DNA from: Halobellus sp. Atlit-31R
GTDB lineage: Archaea > Halobacteriota > Halobacteria > Halobacteriales > Haloferacaceae
Reading direction: 5' to 3'
DNA: 64,000 nucleotides
Assembly (NCBI GenBank): GCA_003665935.1
Contig: QPLR01000001.1
Coordinates: 186,001-250,000, forward strand
Shown here: positions 40,751 through 49,659 of the stretch, in pieces
How positions within the stretch are numbered: position 1 is the first letter of the stretch
How the letters are laid out: each line of letters starts with the position of its first letter
The notes under the pieces: model-generated
Told to the model about the DNA's origin: nothing
Seen by the model: only the letters and a program-made list of their open reading frames with translations
The model's database searches: none
Position numbers and translations under genes: made by a program

Positions 40751-42397
40751 TCAGCCGAAGCGCTCGTTGAACCGATTGACGGCGTCGTCGGTGCCGGCGA
40801 CGACGACGCTGTCGTCCCGCTCGACGGTGAACTCCGGGCCGACGTCCGTCCGGAGCTCGTCGCCGCGCTCGACCGCCAGCACGGTGCTGCCGGTGCGGGC
40901 CCGGACGTCTGCCTCCGCGAGCGACAGACCGGCGAGACCGGGCGCGTCCACTCTGACGACCTCGACCTGTGACTGCGGCGCGATGACCTCCTCGTCGGTG
41001 AGATTCGACGCGAGCATCCGGCCGCTGACCGTCGAGAGCGCGAGGACGTACTCCGCGCCCGCGCGGTAGAGCTTCTGGACGCTCGCGGCGTCGTTGGCGC
41101 GGACGATGATCTCCGCGTCGGGAGCCAGCCGCTCGGCGACGAGCGTCGCGAAGATGGCGGTCGTGTCGTCGTCGAGGGCGATCAGCACGCTCTCGGCGTC
41201 TCCGACGCCCGCTCGCTGGAGCACGTCCGGGTCAGTGACATCGCCGACGACGTCGACCCCCTCGCCGTCCTGGCGGTCGACGACGACGTGGGGCACGTTC
41301 GACTCGGTCAGCACCGCGGCGGCGGTCGACCCGACCTCGCCGTGACCGGCGACGACCACGCGGCCGCGCCGGTGCCGTCGCGCCTCCGAGCGGGCGAGCG
41401 CCCTGAGCTGCGAGAGCTGTTCCTCGCGGCCGGTGACGAGCAGCGTCGTGCGGCCGTCGAGGACGGTGTCCGGGTCGGGGGGCGTGACGAACTCGCCGCG
41501 GGACCAGATGCCGATGATGTTCGCGCCCGTGCGCCGGCCGACCTCGCACTCGGCGATCGTCCGCCCCTCCAGTCTACTGTCGGGGTGGATCAACACCTCC
41601 GCGATCTCGAAGCCGTCGCCGAGGGGGATCGCGTCGTCGCTCGGCACGATCGGAGAGGCGGCCTTGCGCGCGAGACTCTCGCCGAGGAGCTGCCGCGGGA
41701 GGACGACGTCGTCGGCGCCCGCGTAGCGGTGGTAGTCCTCGACCGCCGGGTCCTCGAGGAGGCTGACGATGCGAACGTCCGAATCCAGTTGCTCGGCCGT
41801 CAGCACGATGCTGGCGTTCGTTCGATCGTCGCTATCGGCGACGAGCGCGACCGCGGAGTCGGCGTTCGCGGCCCGGAGATCCGCGACCGACTCGGGGTCG
41901 CCGTGGACGACGTCGTACTCGTCCTGCAGCTCGCGGGCGCGCTCGCGGTCCGGTTCGAGCACGAGATGTGGGATCCCCGCCGCGTCGAGTTCACTGACGA
42001 GAATCTCGCCGTGGGCAGTGAGCGGCGTGACGACCACGTGCTCCGACAGCGACGACTCCGCCGGCGGATCCCGTTCGAGCGCCCGTTCGACTAGCGGGAC
42101 GACGAACAGCGGGAGCGTCGTGAAGATGAGCGCGACGCCGGTGAACTGCATCGCCATCGAGAGCAGATACGTCGGGGCAGCGCTCCAGATGCCCGCGTCC
42201 TCCCCGTAGCCCGTCGTCGTGAACGTCTCCACGACGATGTGGGCCGACTCGGCCCAACCCACGGAGACGCCCTCGAAGCTCGCCATCGTCCACCGGTAGA
42301 GCACGGTGTAGAACACGACTGCGCCGACCGCGACGCCGAGATAGACCCCCAGTCGTCGCTGGGGTTTGGAGGGTGACCAGGTCGACCCGTCTGTCAT
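40751..42397 (-). CDS. Two-TM potassium channel with two RCK (TrkA-N/TrkA-C) modules
   Basis: A 548-residue ion channel subunit. The N terminus has two transmembrane helices (LGVYLGVAVGAVVFYTVLYRW and YLLSMAMQFTGVALIFTTLPLF) around a pore loop with selectivity filter TTGYG (61-65). Two consecutive nucleotide-binding RCK modules follow. The first begins HVVVTPLTAHGEILVSELDAAGI, which lacks the GxGxxG; the second, GRVVVAGHGEVGSTAAAVLTESNV, has a full Rossmann motif. Each is trailed by a TrkA-C domain (GRTIAECEVGRRTGANIIGIW and GLSLAEADVRARTGSTVLAVE). Ligands such as NAD(H) or ADP/ATP are expected to gate K+ flow. ATG 42397. It is convergent with the M20 gene and divergent from the large unknown at 42613. 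Confidence 0.9.
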   Translation of the reverse strand: MTDGSTWSPSKPQRRLGVYLGVAVGAVVFYTVLYRWTMASFEGVSVGWAESAHIVVETFTTTGYGEDAGIWSAAPTYLLSMAMQFTGVALIFTTLPLFVVPLVERALERDPPAESSLSEHVVVTPLTAHGEILVSELDAAGIPHLVLEPDRERARELQDEYDVVHGDPESVADLRAANADSAVALVADSDDRTNASIVLTAEQLDSDVRIVSLLEDPAVEDYHRYAGADDVVLPRQLLGESLARKAASPIVPSDDAIPLGDGFEIAEVLIHPDSRLEGRTIAECEVGRRTGANIIGIWSRGEFVTPPDPDTVLDGRTTLLVTGREEQLSQLRALARSEARRHRRGRVVVAGHGEVGSTAAAVLTESNVPHVVVDRQDGEGVDVVGDVTDPDVLQRAGVGDAESVLIALDDDTTAIFATLVAERLAPDAEIIVRANDAASVQKLYRAGAEYVLALSTVSGRMLASNLTDEEVIAPQSQVEVVRVDAPGLAGLSLAEADVRARTGSTVLAVERGDELRTDVGPEFTVERDDSVVVAGTDDAVNRFNERFG

Positions 42398-42612
42398 ATC
42401 TGTCGCTCGAGGTCCGCACGCAAAAGTTCGCCGGAGCGGCTGCGGTCGATGAGCAGACCGGGCCGGGCGACCCACCAGGCGACCCACTGTCCGACGGGCG
42501 TCTGACGCGCCGGGGGTAGATCGGGGTCCGTAGCCTGCGCAGGCCGCGGATACCGGTGAGACCCTTGAGTCTCCGGAAAGTATTTGATCTGGATTCTGTG
42601 ATACACACAGGG

Positions 42613-44874
42613 ATGAACAGTCGAACTATCGACGTGGTGACCGACTGGGAGACGGTCGCCGCGTCGGACGGATACGAGGGGCTCCACGAGCTCGCGGACG
42701 CGGAGTTCAGCGGAGCCGTCTCTGCCGGGATGACGTGGGCGTTCTTCCTGAACGGCCGCGTCGTCGGCGTTTTCGAGGGGGGAATCGGGGACTTCGAGGA
42801 CGCCGAGCTGACCGCATACCGCGCGGCAGACCCGAGCCTCCCGCTCCTCTTTGCGATGCAGGAACGCGGGGGCGAGACGCAAGCGAGGTACTACACGAAC
42901 AAGACACCGCTGTCGGACGCCGACCAGACGCTCTCGAACGGCGGCTTCACGGGCTACGTCGAGCTCTCCGAGAACGTTCTCTCCGGGGATTACTACGTCG
43001 TCTACTACGGTGGCAAGTCGATGAGCGCCGCCTTCGTGGGGAGCTCCGAACGGCTCGTCACGGGCGAGGACGCCTTCGAGACGGCCGCCGACGAGGTCGG
43101 GATCTACGAGGTCGTCGACGTCGACGTCGAGATCGTCGACCTGCCGGAGCCACCGGGTGCGGAGGACGAGGAACCGGGCGAGGAGCCGGAGCCCGAGGCG
43201 GACACAGACGCCGCCGAGACCGCCGAGACCGACGATCCGGAGCCGGAGCCGGAGCACGAGGAGCCAGTCGACGCGGGCGAGGAGTCGGTCGACGCGAGCG
43301 AGGAGGCCGGAGAGGCGGCTTCGGAACCGTCCACCGAGACCGACGACGCAGCCGCCAGCGACGCCGACACGGCGGGCGTAGATCGGGACGGGGACGACGC
43401 CGCGACCGGCGAGGAGACGGGCGTCGCCGGCGACGACGCGCGGCCGAACACGGCCTCGGCGGGCTCCACGGGCCCGGAGCCGGCCGAGGAGTCCCCCGCG
43501 GACGAGGCCAAAGCGCCGGGGACGGGATCCGCTGCCGACGCGGCTGGCACCGCAGGTACGACCGACACCGCGCCGACGGCCGGGCGGAGCGCATCTGCCG
43601 GCGGCGGGGCTGACACGACCGCGCCGTCGCCGGCCGGTGAATCCGACGCCGGCGTCTTCTCCGACGAGGCGCGCTGGCGGGAGGCGAAGACGATCCCGTC
43701 GCTCGATCCGGGCGAGTCGAGCTCGAACGGGACGACCGAAAGCGCCGCGAGCGCCGACTCGGACCGCGGGCCGACGCGCGAACGCACCGCCCGGATGCAG
43801 CGGCAACAGACCGCGCGGAAGGCGGCGCAGAGTCGGACGAGCGCCTCCTCGAGCGGGGGCGCCGCCGCCTCGACGCAGCGACGCAACCGCCCGAGCAGCG
43901 AACCGAGCGCCGAGCGACTTCAGAACCAACTCTCGCAGGCCCGCGACCGGGTCGAGGCGCTGGAAGCCGAGCGCGAGGATCTGACCGCCGAGCGAGCGGA
44001 GCGGCGCGAGCGCATCGAGAAACTCGAAACCGAACGCGAGGAGTACCGCGACCGGATCGAGACGCTCGAGGCCGAACGGGAGACCCTCGAGGCTGAGGTC
44101 GAGCGGTTGGAGGCCGAACTCCGGGAGACGAGCGACGGCGCGCCACAGGCGCCCGCGCAGTCGATGTCGCCCGAGGCGGCGCTGTCGGGGACGAACCTGT
44201 TCGTGCGATACGACCGAAAGAGCGAGGCGACCCTCGAGCACGCACACGACGGCGAGGCCGCACGGGCCGACGTCAGCGAGAATCTCCGGCTCGAACATCA
44301 CACCACGTTCGAGACGGACGGTCTCGCCGTCGACGACCGACCGTACGAGGAGTTCCTCCACGGCAGCACCGAGTACGCGTTCGCGAACTGGGTCGTGACG
44401 GACCTCCTCTACGAGATCGGCGAGACGGGGAACCAGTCCGGGCTCTCGGGCGTCTTCGACTCGATCCCCGCGATCGACCGGATCGAACTGTTCGGGACCG
44501 TCGGCGTCGACACCGTCGACGGCGTCGAACAACGCGACTTCGACGTCATCTTCAGAGACAAGATGGGCGACGCGCTGTTCGTCGCGGACATCAACGCCTC
44601 GCGGAACGCGACGACCGAGGCGATGGTCGGGTCGCTCGTCGAGAACACGAACACAATCGCCTCGAACGACGAGGCGCTCGCGGCCGGCTTCTACGTCACC
44701 GAATCGTTCTACGAACCGGGTGCCTTAGAGACCGTCGCCGAGGAGACGGGCGGTGGCCTGCTCTCGCGGTCGAAGAAGCTCTCGCACGTGAAACTCTCGC
44801 GGAAGCGCGGCTACCACCTCTGTCTGGTCGAAGCTCGAAACGGGGAGTTCCACCTGAACGTTCCGGATCTGTAA
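42613..44874 (+). CDS. Large haloarchaeal protein with coiled coil and unknown terminal domains (DUF7527-like)
   Basis: A 753-residue soluble protein. The N-terminal domain (about 1-180; VTDWETVAASDGYEGLHELADAEFSGAVSAGMTWAFFLNGRVVGVFEG) has a roadblock/longin-like alternation. A long acidic Glu/Asp/Ala/Ser linker follows (about 185-440), then a strong coiled coil (about 440-525, QLSQARDRVEALEAEREDLTAERAERRERIEKLETER). The C-terminal domain (about 540-753; TNLFVRYDRKSEATLEHAH, QRDFDVIFRDKMGDALFVADINASRN, HVKLSRKRGYHLCLVEARNGEFHLNV) is conserved in haloarchaea as I recall. The segment DxxF-x-xK...GDALFVADIN resembles a restriction-endonuclease-like strand, which is speculative. I took ATG 42613 since the upstream in-frame start at 42556 adds 19 unconvincing residues. 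Confidence 0.7.
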   Translation: MNSRTIDVVTDWETVAASDGYEGLHELADAEFSGAVSAGMTWAFFLNGRVVGVFEGGIGDFEDAELTAYRAADPSLPLLFAMQERGGETQARYYTNKTPLSDADQTLSNGGFTGYVELSENVLSGDYYVVYYGGKSMSAAFVGSSERLVTGEDAFETAADEVGIYEVVDVDVEIVDLPEPPGAEDEEPGEEPEPEADTDAAETAETDDPEPEPEHEEPVDAGEESVDASEEAGEAASEPSTETDDAAASDADTAGVDRDGDDAATGEETGVAGDDARPNTASAGSTGPEPAEESPADEAKAPGTGSAADAAGTAGTTDTAPTAGRSASAGGGADTTAPSPAGESDAGVFSDEARWREAKTIPSLDPGESSSNGTTESAASADSDRGPTRERTARMQRQQTARKAAQSRTSASSSGGAAASTQRRNRPSSEPSAERLQNQLSQARDRVEALEAEREDLTAERAERRERIEKLETEREEYRDRIETLEAERETLEAEVERLEAELRETSDGAPQAPAQSMSPEAALSGTNLFVRYDRKSEATLEHAHDGEAARADVSENLRLEHHTTFETDGLAVDDRPYEEFLHGSTEYAFANWVVTDLLYEIGETGNQSGLSGVFDSIPAIDRIELFGTVGVDTVDGVEQRDFDVIFRDKMGDALFVADINASRNATTEAMVGSLVENTNTIASNDEALAAGFYVTESFYEPGALETVAEETGGGLLSRSKKLSHVKLSRKRGYHLCLVEARNGEFHLNVPDL

Positions 44875-44932
44875 GGAGAACGAGGCGGCAGCGAAACGCC
44901 GGGAGACGGGGTGGCGGTGGACGCGTTCGGAG

Positions 44933-45238
44933 TTAGCTTTCGACTTCGACGGCCTCTTCGATCTTCATCTCGTCGAGTTTGTCGACGATCTGATCGAGCT
45001 TTTCGTCGAGCTCGTCGACGAATTCGGCGGTCCGTTCGGTGGTGATCGCACCCTGGCTGGACGGCTCGATGAGGTTCTCCTCCTCGAGGACACGCAGCGA
45101 GTAGCGGACCTTGTGGTGTGGGTAGCCGGTCTCGTTCGACATCTTCACGATCCCGATCGGTTCGCTCTCGATGACCATTTTCAGGACCTGCAAATGCCGT
45201 TCGAGCATATCCACTTCCTTTTCGAGTCGGTCTATCAT
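44933..45238 (-). CDS. Small winged-helix transcriptional regulator
   Basis: A 101-residue protein: a first helix (IDRLEKEVDMLERHLQVLKMVI), then a winged helix (GIVKMSNETGYPHHKVRYSLRVLEEENLIEPSSQGAITTERT) and a C-terminal coiled coil (VDELDEKLDQIVDKLDEMKI) that probably dimerises it. The layout is that of conserved haloarchaeal wHTH proteins of unknown target. ATG 45238, with tttaaat (about 45267-45273) on the plus strand as a probable TATA 29-35 bases upstream. It is convergent with the large coiled-coil gene (58-bp gap) and divergent from purA. Confidence 0.82.
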   Translation of the reverse strand: MIDRLEKEVDMLERHLQVLKMVIESEPIGIVKMSNETGYPHHKVRYSLRVLEEENLIEPSSQGAITTERTAEFVDELDEKLDQIVDKLDEMKIEEAVEVES

Positions 45239-45502
45239 GTCATCTGTTAACTTGTCTGGGCAGGATTTAAATGTTGCCCTCTGACCCGACAGAACACACC
45301 ACGGCTGCTACTACCGCGTTACACCGGAGCGTAATTAACCGTTCGGGTCGGCGGTGTTCGCCAAGTCGCCGGACTGCGCGGGGCCGGGACGCAAGTCACT
45401 CCTCGGTCGGAGTCCCGTGGCTCGTCGACCGAAGTACCGGAGAGTGAGGCGGCGCGGCGGCGGACCGTAATGGGTTTTACGTGGCACGAAGAAGCGCCGT
45501 GT
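45239..45502. promoter_or_regulatory. Divergent promoter region of the wHTH gene and purA
   Basis: Contains ggatttaaatg near 45265-45275 facing the wHTH gene, and ggttttacg at 45473-45481 facing purA, about 22-30 bases before its ATG (leaderless). The 200 bases between hold no plausible gene. Confidence 0.55.
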
Positions 45503-46828
45503 ATGACCGTCACGATCGTCGGCTCCCAGCTCGGCGACGAGGGCAAGGGTGCCCTCGTCGACCTGTGGGGAGGCGACGCCGACGTAGTCGCCCGGTATCA
45601 GGGCGGCGACAACGCCGGCCACACCGTCGTCGAAGACGGCGACGAGTACAAGCTTTCGCTGGTCCCGAGCGGTGCCGTCCGCGACAAGATCGGCGTCCTC
45701 GGGAACGGTTGCGTCGTCAATCCCAAGACGCTGTTCGAGGAGATCGACGACCTCCGCGACCGCGGCCTCGAGCCCGACGTGCGGGTGGCTCGGCGCGCCC
45801 ACGTCATTATGCCGTACCACCGCGTCCTCGACGGGATCGAGGAGGAGGCCAAATCCGACTCCGACCTCGACGCCGGCACGACCGGCCGCGGCATCGGCCC
45901 GACCTACGAGGACAAGGCCGGACGGCGCGGGATCCGCGTCGGCGACCTGCTCGACCCGGAGGTCCTCCGCGACCGTCTCGAGTACGTCGTCCCGCAGAAG
46001 CGCGCGCTGGCCGAGGACGTCTTCGGCGTAGACGCCGGCGACGCGTTCGACGTCGACGCCGTCTTCGAGGAGTACAGAGCGATCGGCGAGCGCTTCGCCG
46101 ACGAATCGATGACCGTCAACGCCGGGGAGTTCCTCGGCTCCCGCGTCGACGACGGTGAGAGCGTCCTCTTCGAGGGCGCACAGGGGACCTCGATCGACAT
46201 CGACCACGGCATCTACCCGTACGTCACCTCCTCGAACCCGACCGCAGGCGGCGCGGCGACCGGCACGGGCGTCGGCCCGACGGTGGTCGGCCGCGGCGAG
46301 GTCGTCGGTATCGTCAAGGCGTATCTCTCCCGCGTCGGCACCGGACCGCTCCCGACCGAACTCACCGGCGACGACGAGGAGCTCGCCGACTACATCCGCG
46401 AGAAGGGCGGCGAGTTCGGAACCGTCACCGGCCGGCCGCGCCGCATCGGCTGGCTCGACGTCCCGATGCTTCGCCACGCCGCGCGGGCGAACGGCTTCAC
46501 CGGCCTCGCGGTGAACCACATCGACGTCCTGGCCGGACTCGACGAGGTGCAGGTGGGTCACTCCTACGACCTCGACGGCGAGGAACTGTTCACGATGCCC
46601 GCGACGACCGAGCGCTGGGGACGGTGCGAGCCGAACCTCCGCGAGTTCGAGCCGTGGCCGGAAGTCGACTGGTCGGCCGTCGCCGACGAGGGCTACGGCG
46701 CGATTCCCGACGCCGCACAGGCGTATCTCGACTACCTCGCCGAGGAGGTCGGCGCGCCGGTGTACGCCGTCGGCGTCGGCCCCGACCGCGCCCAGACGAT
46801 CGAACTGACGAACCCCTTCCAGGCGTAG
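45503..46828 (+). CDS. purA: Adenylosuccinate synthase
   Basis: Converts IMP, GTP and aspartate to adenylosuccinate, the first committed step to AMP. The 441-residue protein begins MTVTIVGSQLGDEGKGALVDLW with the P-loop GDEGKG and catalytic Asp. QGGDNAGHTVV (usually GGNNAGHT; the first Asn is Asp here), TTGRGIGPTYEDKAGRRGIRVGDL, LFEGAQGTSIDIDHGIYPYVTSSN, TGRPRRIGWLDVPMLRHA and NHIDVLAGLDEV follow. Length and motif order are normal. ATG 45503 starts the canonical sequence; an in-frame ATG 33 bases upstream adds an unlikely leader and would overlap the TATA-like ttttac. Confidence 0.97.
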   Translation: MTVTIVGSQLGDEGKGALVDLWGGDADVVARYQGGDNAGHTVVEDGDEYKLSLVPSGAVRDKIGVLGNGCVVNPKTLFEEIDDLRDRGLEPDVRVARRAHVIMPYHRVLDGIEEEAKSDSDLDAGTTGRGIGPTYEDKAGRRGIRVGDLLDPEVLRDRLEYVVPQKRALAEDVFGVDAGDAFDVDAVFEEYRAIGERFADESMTVNAGEFLGSRVDDGESVLFEGAQGTSIDIDHGIYPYVTSSNPTAGGAATGTGVGPTVVGRGEVVGIVKAYLSRVGTGPLPTELTGDDEELADYIREKGGEFGTVTGRPRRIGWLDVPMLRHAARANGFTGLAVNHIDVLAGLDEVQVGHSYDLDGEELFTMPATTERWGRCEPNLREFEPWPEVDWSAVADEGYGAIPDAAQAYLDYLAEEVGAPVYAVGVGPDRAQTIELTNPFQA

Positions 46829-46907
46829 TCGGAGCACGCTCGGCTCCGCGCCGAACGCTGCCTACGAACCCGTAGCCTTTTCACCGCCGCTTGCCTCCTG
46901 TAGCGTG

Positions 46908-47096
46908 ATGAAAGAGTCACTGATGGACATCCTCTGTGACCCCCTCGACAAGAGCGCCCTCGAACTCGAAGTGGACGAACGCGACGGCGAAGAGATCATC
47001 GAGGGCCGACTCGTCGGCACCGTCACGGGCGAAGTCTACCCCATCGAAGACGGCATTCCGAACCTGCTGCCGCCGGATATGCGCGACGAAGAGTAG
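46908..47096 (+). CDS. Trm112-like methyltransferase activator
   Basis: A 62-residue protein (MKESLMDILCDPLDKSALEL, DERDGEEIIEGRLVGTVTGEVYPIEDGIPNLLPPDMRDEE) matching the archaeal Trm112 fold, which stabilises SAM-dependent methyltransferases acting on tRNA, rRNA or release factor. Only one Cys remains of the usual zinc ligands, as in haloarchaeal forms. ATG 46908 follows a GTG at 46905 that could also serve. It is 80 bp after purA on the same strand with a separate TATA-like cttttca near 46877. Confidence 0.88.
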   Translation: MKESLMDILCDPLDKSALELEVDERDGEEIIEGRLVGTVTGEVYPIEDGIPNLLPPDMRDEE

Positions 47097-47181
47097 CCGA
47101 CCGAACTCCTTTCGATCGCTCTCTCACTACGCCCGCCAGCCGACGTTCCTAGCGCCTGCCGAACCACCACCAGCGACGCCC

Positions 47182-48795
47182 TCAACGCCTGCCGAGCCAC
47201 CACCAGCCGACGCCGAGGGCGAGCACGACCGCGACGACGCCAGCCGCCAGCAGCGTCGTGTCGCTCGCGCCCGCGTCCTCGACGACGGTCACCGGCACGA
47301 CGTAGCTGTCGAGGGCGATCCGCTCGCCGTCGGGGCGCTCGGCCGTGACGTTCAGGGTGACCGACGAGCGCGTCGGCACCGCGTCCTCGTCGACCGTGAC
47401 CGCGAACGCGAGCCGCTCGGCGTCGCCGGGGGGCAGCCGCTGTACGTACGCCGTCCGCGACTCCGAGGAGAACGGCGGCTCGGTTTCGAGGCGTGCCCGC
47501 ACGTCAGTGAGGGCGGCACGCTCGGAGTTCCGTACGCGGACGGTCAGCCGATTGTCCGTGTCGATCTCGAAGGTGGCGTTCTCCGGTGTGACCGTCAGCC
47601 AGTCGCGCTCCGGGCGCACCGACACCGTCGGTTCGAGCTCGTCGCTCGTCTGGCGGTTGCCCGCGGGGTCCCGGTAGCGAACGGAGAGGTTCAGCTGCCG
47701 GTCGGTCGCCGTCGCGCCGTCGCCGACGTCGACCTCGAAGGCGAAGTCGCGCTCGGCACCCGGTTCGAGGCGGCCCAGTGCGGCCTCCGTGTCGACTGCC
47801 GCGACGTTCGCTCCCGTCGGCCGGTAGTGGAGGACGGCGTTGGCGACGGGGACCGGGCCGGTGTTTTGGATCGTCCCGTGGATCGTCCCGGGCTCGCCGA
47901 CGTACAGCGCGCTCGTGAGATTCACCACGTCGAACGTGACTTCCTCCCGCGGCGTCACGCCCGCCGTCAACGCGCCGGACGTGCGCTCGATCCCGTCGGC
48001 GTCGGTGTACGACACCGTCGCGCGGAGCGGATACTCCCGGAGCAACGCGTCGTCGGCGAAGCGCGTCCGGAACGCGAACGTCCGATTCTCACCGGGGTCC
48101 CACGCCCCGGAGTACGCCTCCGACGCCGCAGAGCCCGTCCCGAACGTGACCTCGTCGTCCGGCGAACTCACCTGCAGCGTCGCGTCGCGGGCCGACTCCG
48201 TCCCCGTGTTGCGGACCGTCATCGACAGCGGGCCGTAGCTCCCGACGCGCGCCGTCGAGTCGACGTCGACGACGCGGAACTGCGGTCGGTCCTCGACGAC
48301 GACGCGGAGCGAGTACGTCTTCGCGAGGTCGACGTATCTGTACTCGGGCCCGTCGGTCCCGGACCCGTACTCCACCTTCGGGGCGTACGTGTACCGAATG
48401 CGAACCGGGAGCCGGTAGGTCCCCGGCGGCGTGCCCTCCGGGACCGTGATCGAGACCGGGATCGGACCGGTCCGCCCCTCGGGGACGTTGCCGACCGGAT
48501 AGGTCCCCGTGTTCACCTCGATCGGCGACGACCCGCTCCGGACCTGCACCGTCGTCGCTCGCGCGGTCGTCACGCGCTCGACGTACTGCGCTGGCCCGGA
48601 CGACTGCAGACTCCCCTCGTTCGTGAGATAGACCGACAGTGTGCCCTCCTCGCCGGGCAGGAACTCGTTGTCCGGGCTCTGAACCGAGATCGCCGGCGAG
48701 CCCGTCACATCCTCGATAGCGACGATCGGAACCGGAACCGCCGCTACGACCACGAGCAGAAGCAGGAGGGCGACTCCGAGGGGGGCGCGAGACAC
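47182..48795 (-). CDS. Secreted CARDB/NEW3-type multi-domain surface protein with C-terminal anchor
   Basis: A 537-residue exported protein. A Sec signal (MSRAPLGVALLLLLVVVAAV PVPIVA) is followed by four or more Ig-like CARDB/NEW3 repeats, each with a core like LRVVVEDRPQFRVVDVDST...VRNTGTESARDATLQV or HGTIQNTGPVPVANAVLHYRP. A C-terminal transmembrane helix (LLAAGVVAVVLALGVGWWWL) with GRR anchors it, exposing the repeats outside. Many N-glycosylation sequons are present. GTG 48795 is chosen because it yields a clean signal peptide and lies about 33 bases after a TTTTAA. The two genes upstream on the same strand encode an ABC exporter, suggesting a COG1361-type surface partner of that transporter; this is inference from context. 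Confidence 0.8.
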   Translation of the reverse strand: MSRAPLGVALLLLLVVVAAVPVPIVAIEDVTGSPAISVQSPDNEFLPGEEGTLSVYLTNEGSLQSSGPAQYVERVTTARATTVQVRSGSSPIEVNTGTYPVGNVPEGRTGPIPVSITVPEGTPPGTYRLPVRIRYTYAPKVEYGSGTDGPEYRYVDLAKTYSLRVVVEDRPQFRVVDVDSTARVGSYGPLSMTVRNTGTESARDATLQVSSPDDEVTFGTGSAASEAYSGAWDPGENRTFAFRTRFADDALLREYPLRATVSYTDADGIERTSGALTAGVTPREEVTFDVVNLTSALYVGEPGTIHGTIQNTGPVPVANAVLHYRPTGANVAAVDTEAALGRLEPGAERDFAFEVDVGDGATATDRQLNLSVRYRDPAGNRQTSDELEPTVSVRPERDWLTVTPENATFEIDTDNRLTVRVRNSERAALTDVRARLETEPPFSSESRTAYVQRLPPGDAERLAFAVTVDEDAVPTRSSVTLNVTAERPDGERIALDSYVVPVTVVEDAGASDTTLLAAGVVAVVLALGVGWWWLGRR

Positions 48796-48867
48796 TGTCG
48801 ACGTACGGACACACCACCCGCCAACAGTTAAAACGTAACGTCTGAGCGACACGACGGGCGCGCCCCG

Positions 48868-49659
48868 TCAGATGTCGCGGGCCTGAAAGCGAACGACGCT
48901 GAGAAAGAGCAAAAGTAGCGCGACCGCCAGCAGCAGGAGCGCGTCGCCGACAGAGAGCGTCTCGTGGAGGAGGATCTCGGTCGGGTCGATATACCGCGTC
49001 GGACTGACGTCGCCCAGCCACTCGGAGTCGGTGCCGACGGTGACCGAGTCGAGGAGAAAGAGGAGAAAGACGGTCGCGATGCCGCCCAGTTGCGCCGTGT
49101 TGCCGCGGCTGAACGTCACCGAGAGGAGTTGCCCGATACCGAGGCAGACGACGTGGTACGGGATCGAGAGCCCGTGGACCGCGAGCAGATAGAACGGATC
49201 GATCGGGTACCCGATCGCGACCGTGCCGGCGAAGACGACGAGCGGGATCACGAGGTTGAGCACGACGAGCGGCGTCAGCAGCGCGATCGTCTTCTCGACG
49301 GCAATCCGCGTTCGCGACACCGGCGCGGCGAGGACCAGATAGAACCGCTTCGACTCGATGTCGCCCGCGAAGGCGCCGCCGGCCGCGTACGCCATATACA
49401 GGCCGAGCAACAGGATCCAGATGAACTGGTACAGCTCGGCGGCGACGAACCCCTCGACAGTCGAGTAGGCCTCGACGCCGAGTCCCTCCTGGAACGCCTC
49501 GGGGAACGCCTCGATCAGCGCGTCGATGTCGGCACCCGCCTCGGCGATCGACGGGTAGAGGTAGACGATGAGCAGCGAGAACGCGCCGAGTAGCACCGCC
49601 AGCGCGAGCGAACTCCGGACGCGCTGTCGCGCCTCGTAGCGGGCCGTGTCAAGCCGCAT
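48868..49659 (-). CDS. ABC transporter permease (ABC-2 type)
   Basis: A 263-residue integral membrane protein with about six helices (LALAVLLGAFSLLIVYLY, LYQFIWILLLGLYMAYAAGGAF, ALLTPLVVLNLVIPLVVFAGTVAIG, HGLSIPYHVVCLGIGQLLSV, AQLGGIATVFLLFLLDSV, LLLLAVALLLLFLSVV). The large loop after the first helix is predicted extracellular, as in ABC-2/NatB-like permeases. The start overlaps the ATP-binding gene by 11 bases, so the pair is one transporter. The cargo is unknown. Confidence 0.88.
   Translation of the reverse strand: MRLDTARYEARQRVRSSLALAVLLGAFSLLIVYLYPSIAEAGADIDALIEAFPEAFQEGLGVEAYSTVEGFVAAELYQFIWILLLGLYMAYAAGGAFAGDIESKRFYLVLAAPVSRTRIAVEKTIALLTPLVVLNLVIPLVVFAGTVAIGYPIDPFYLLAVHGLSIPYHVVCLGIGQLLSVTFSRGNTAQLGGIATVFLLFLLDSVTVGTDSEWLGDVSPTRYIDPTEILLHETLSVGDALLLLAVALLLLFLSVVRFQARDI

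Noticed and set aside
46936..48831. A 631-codon plus-strand frame over the Trm112 and CARDB genes
   Set aside because: Antisense shadow; the CARDB protein has a signal peptide and anchor in the true frame.
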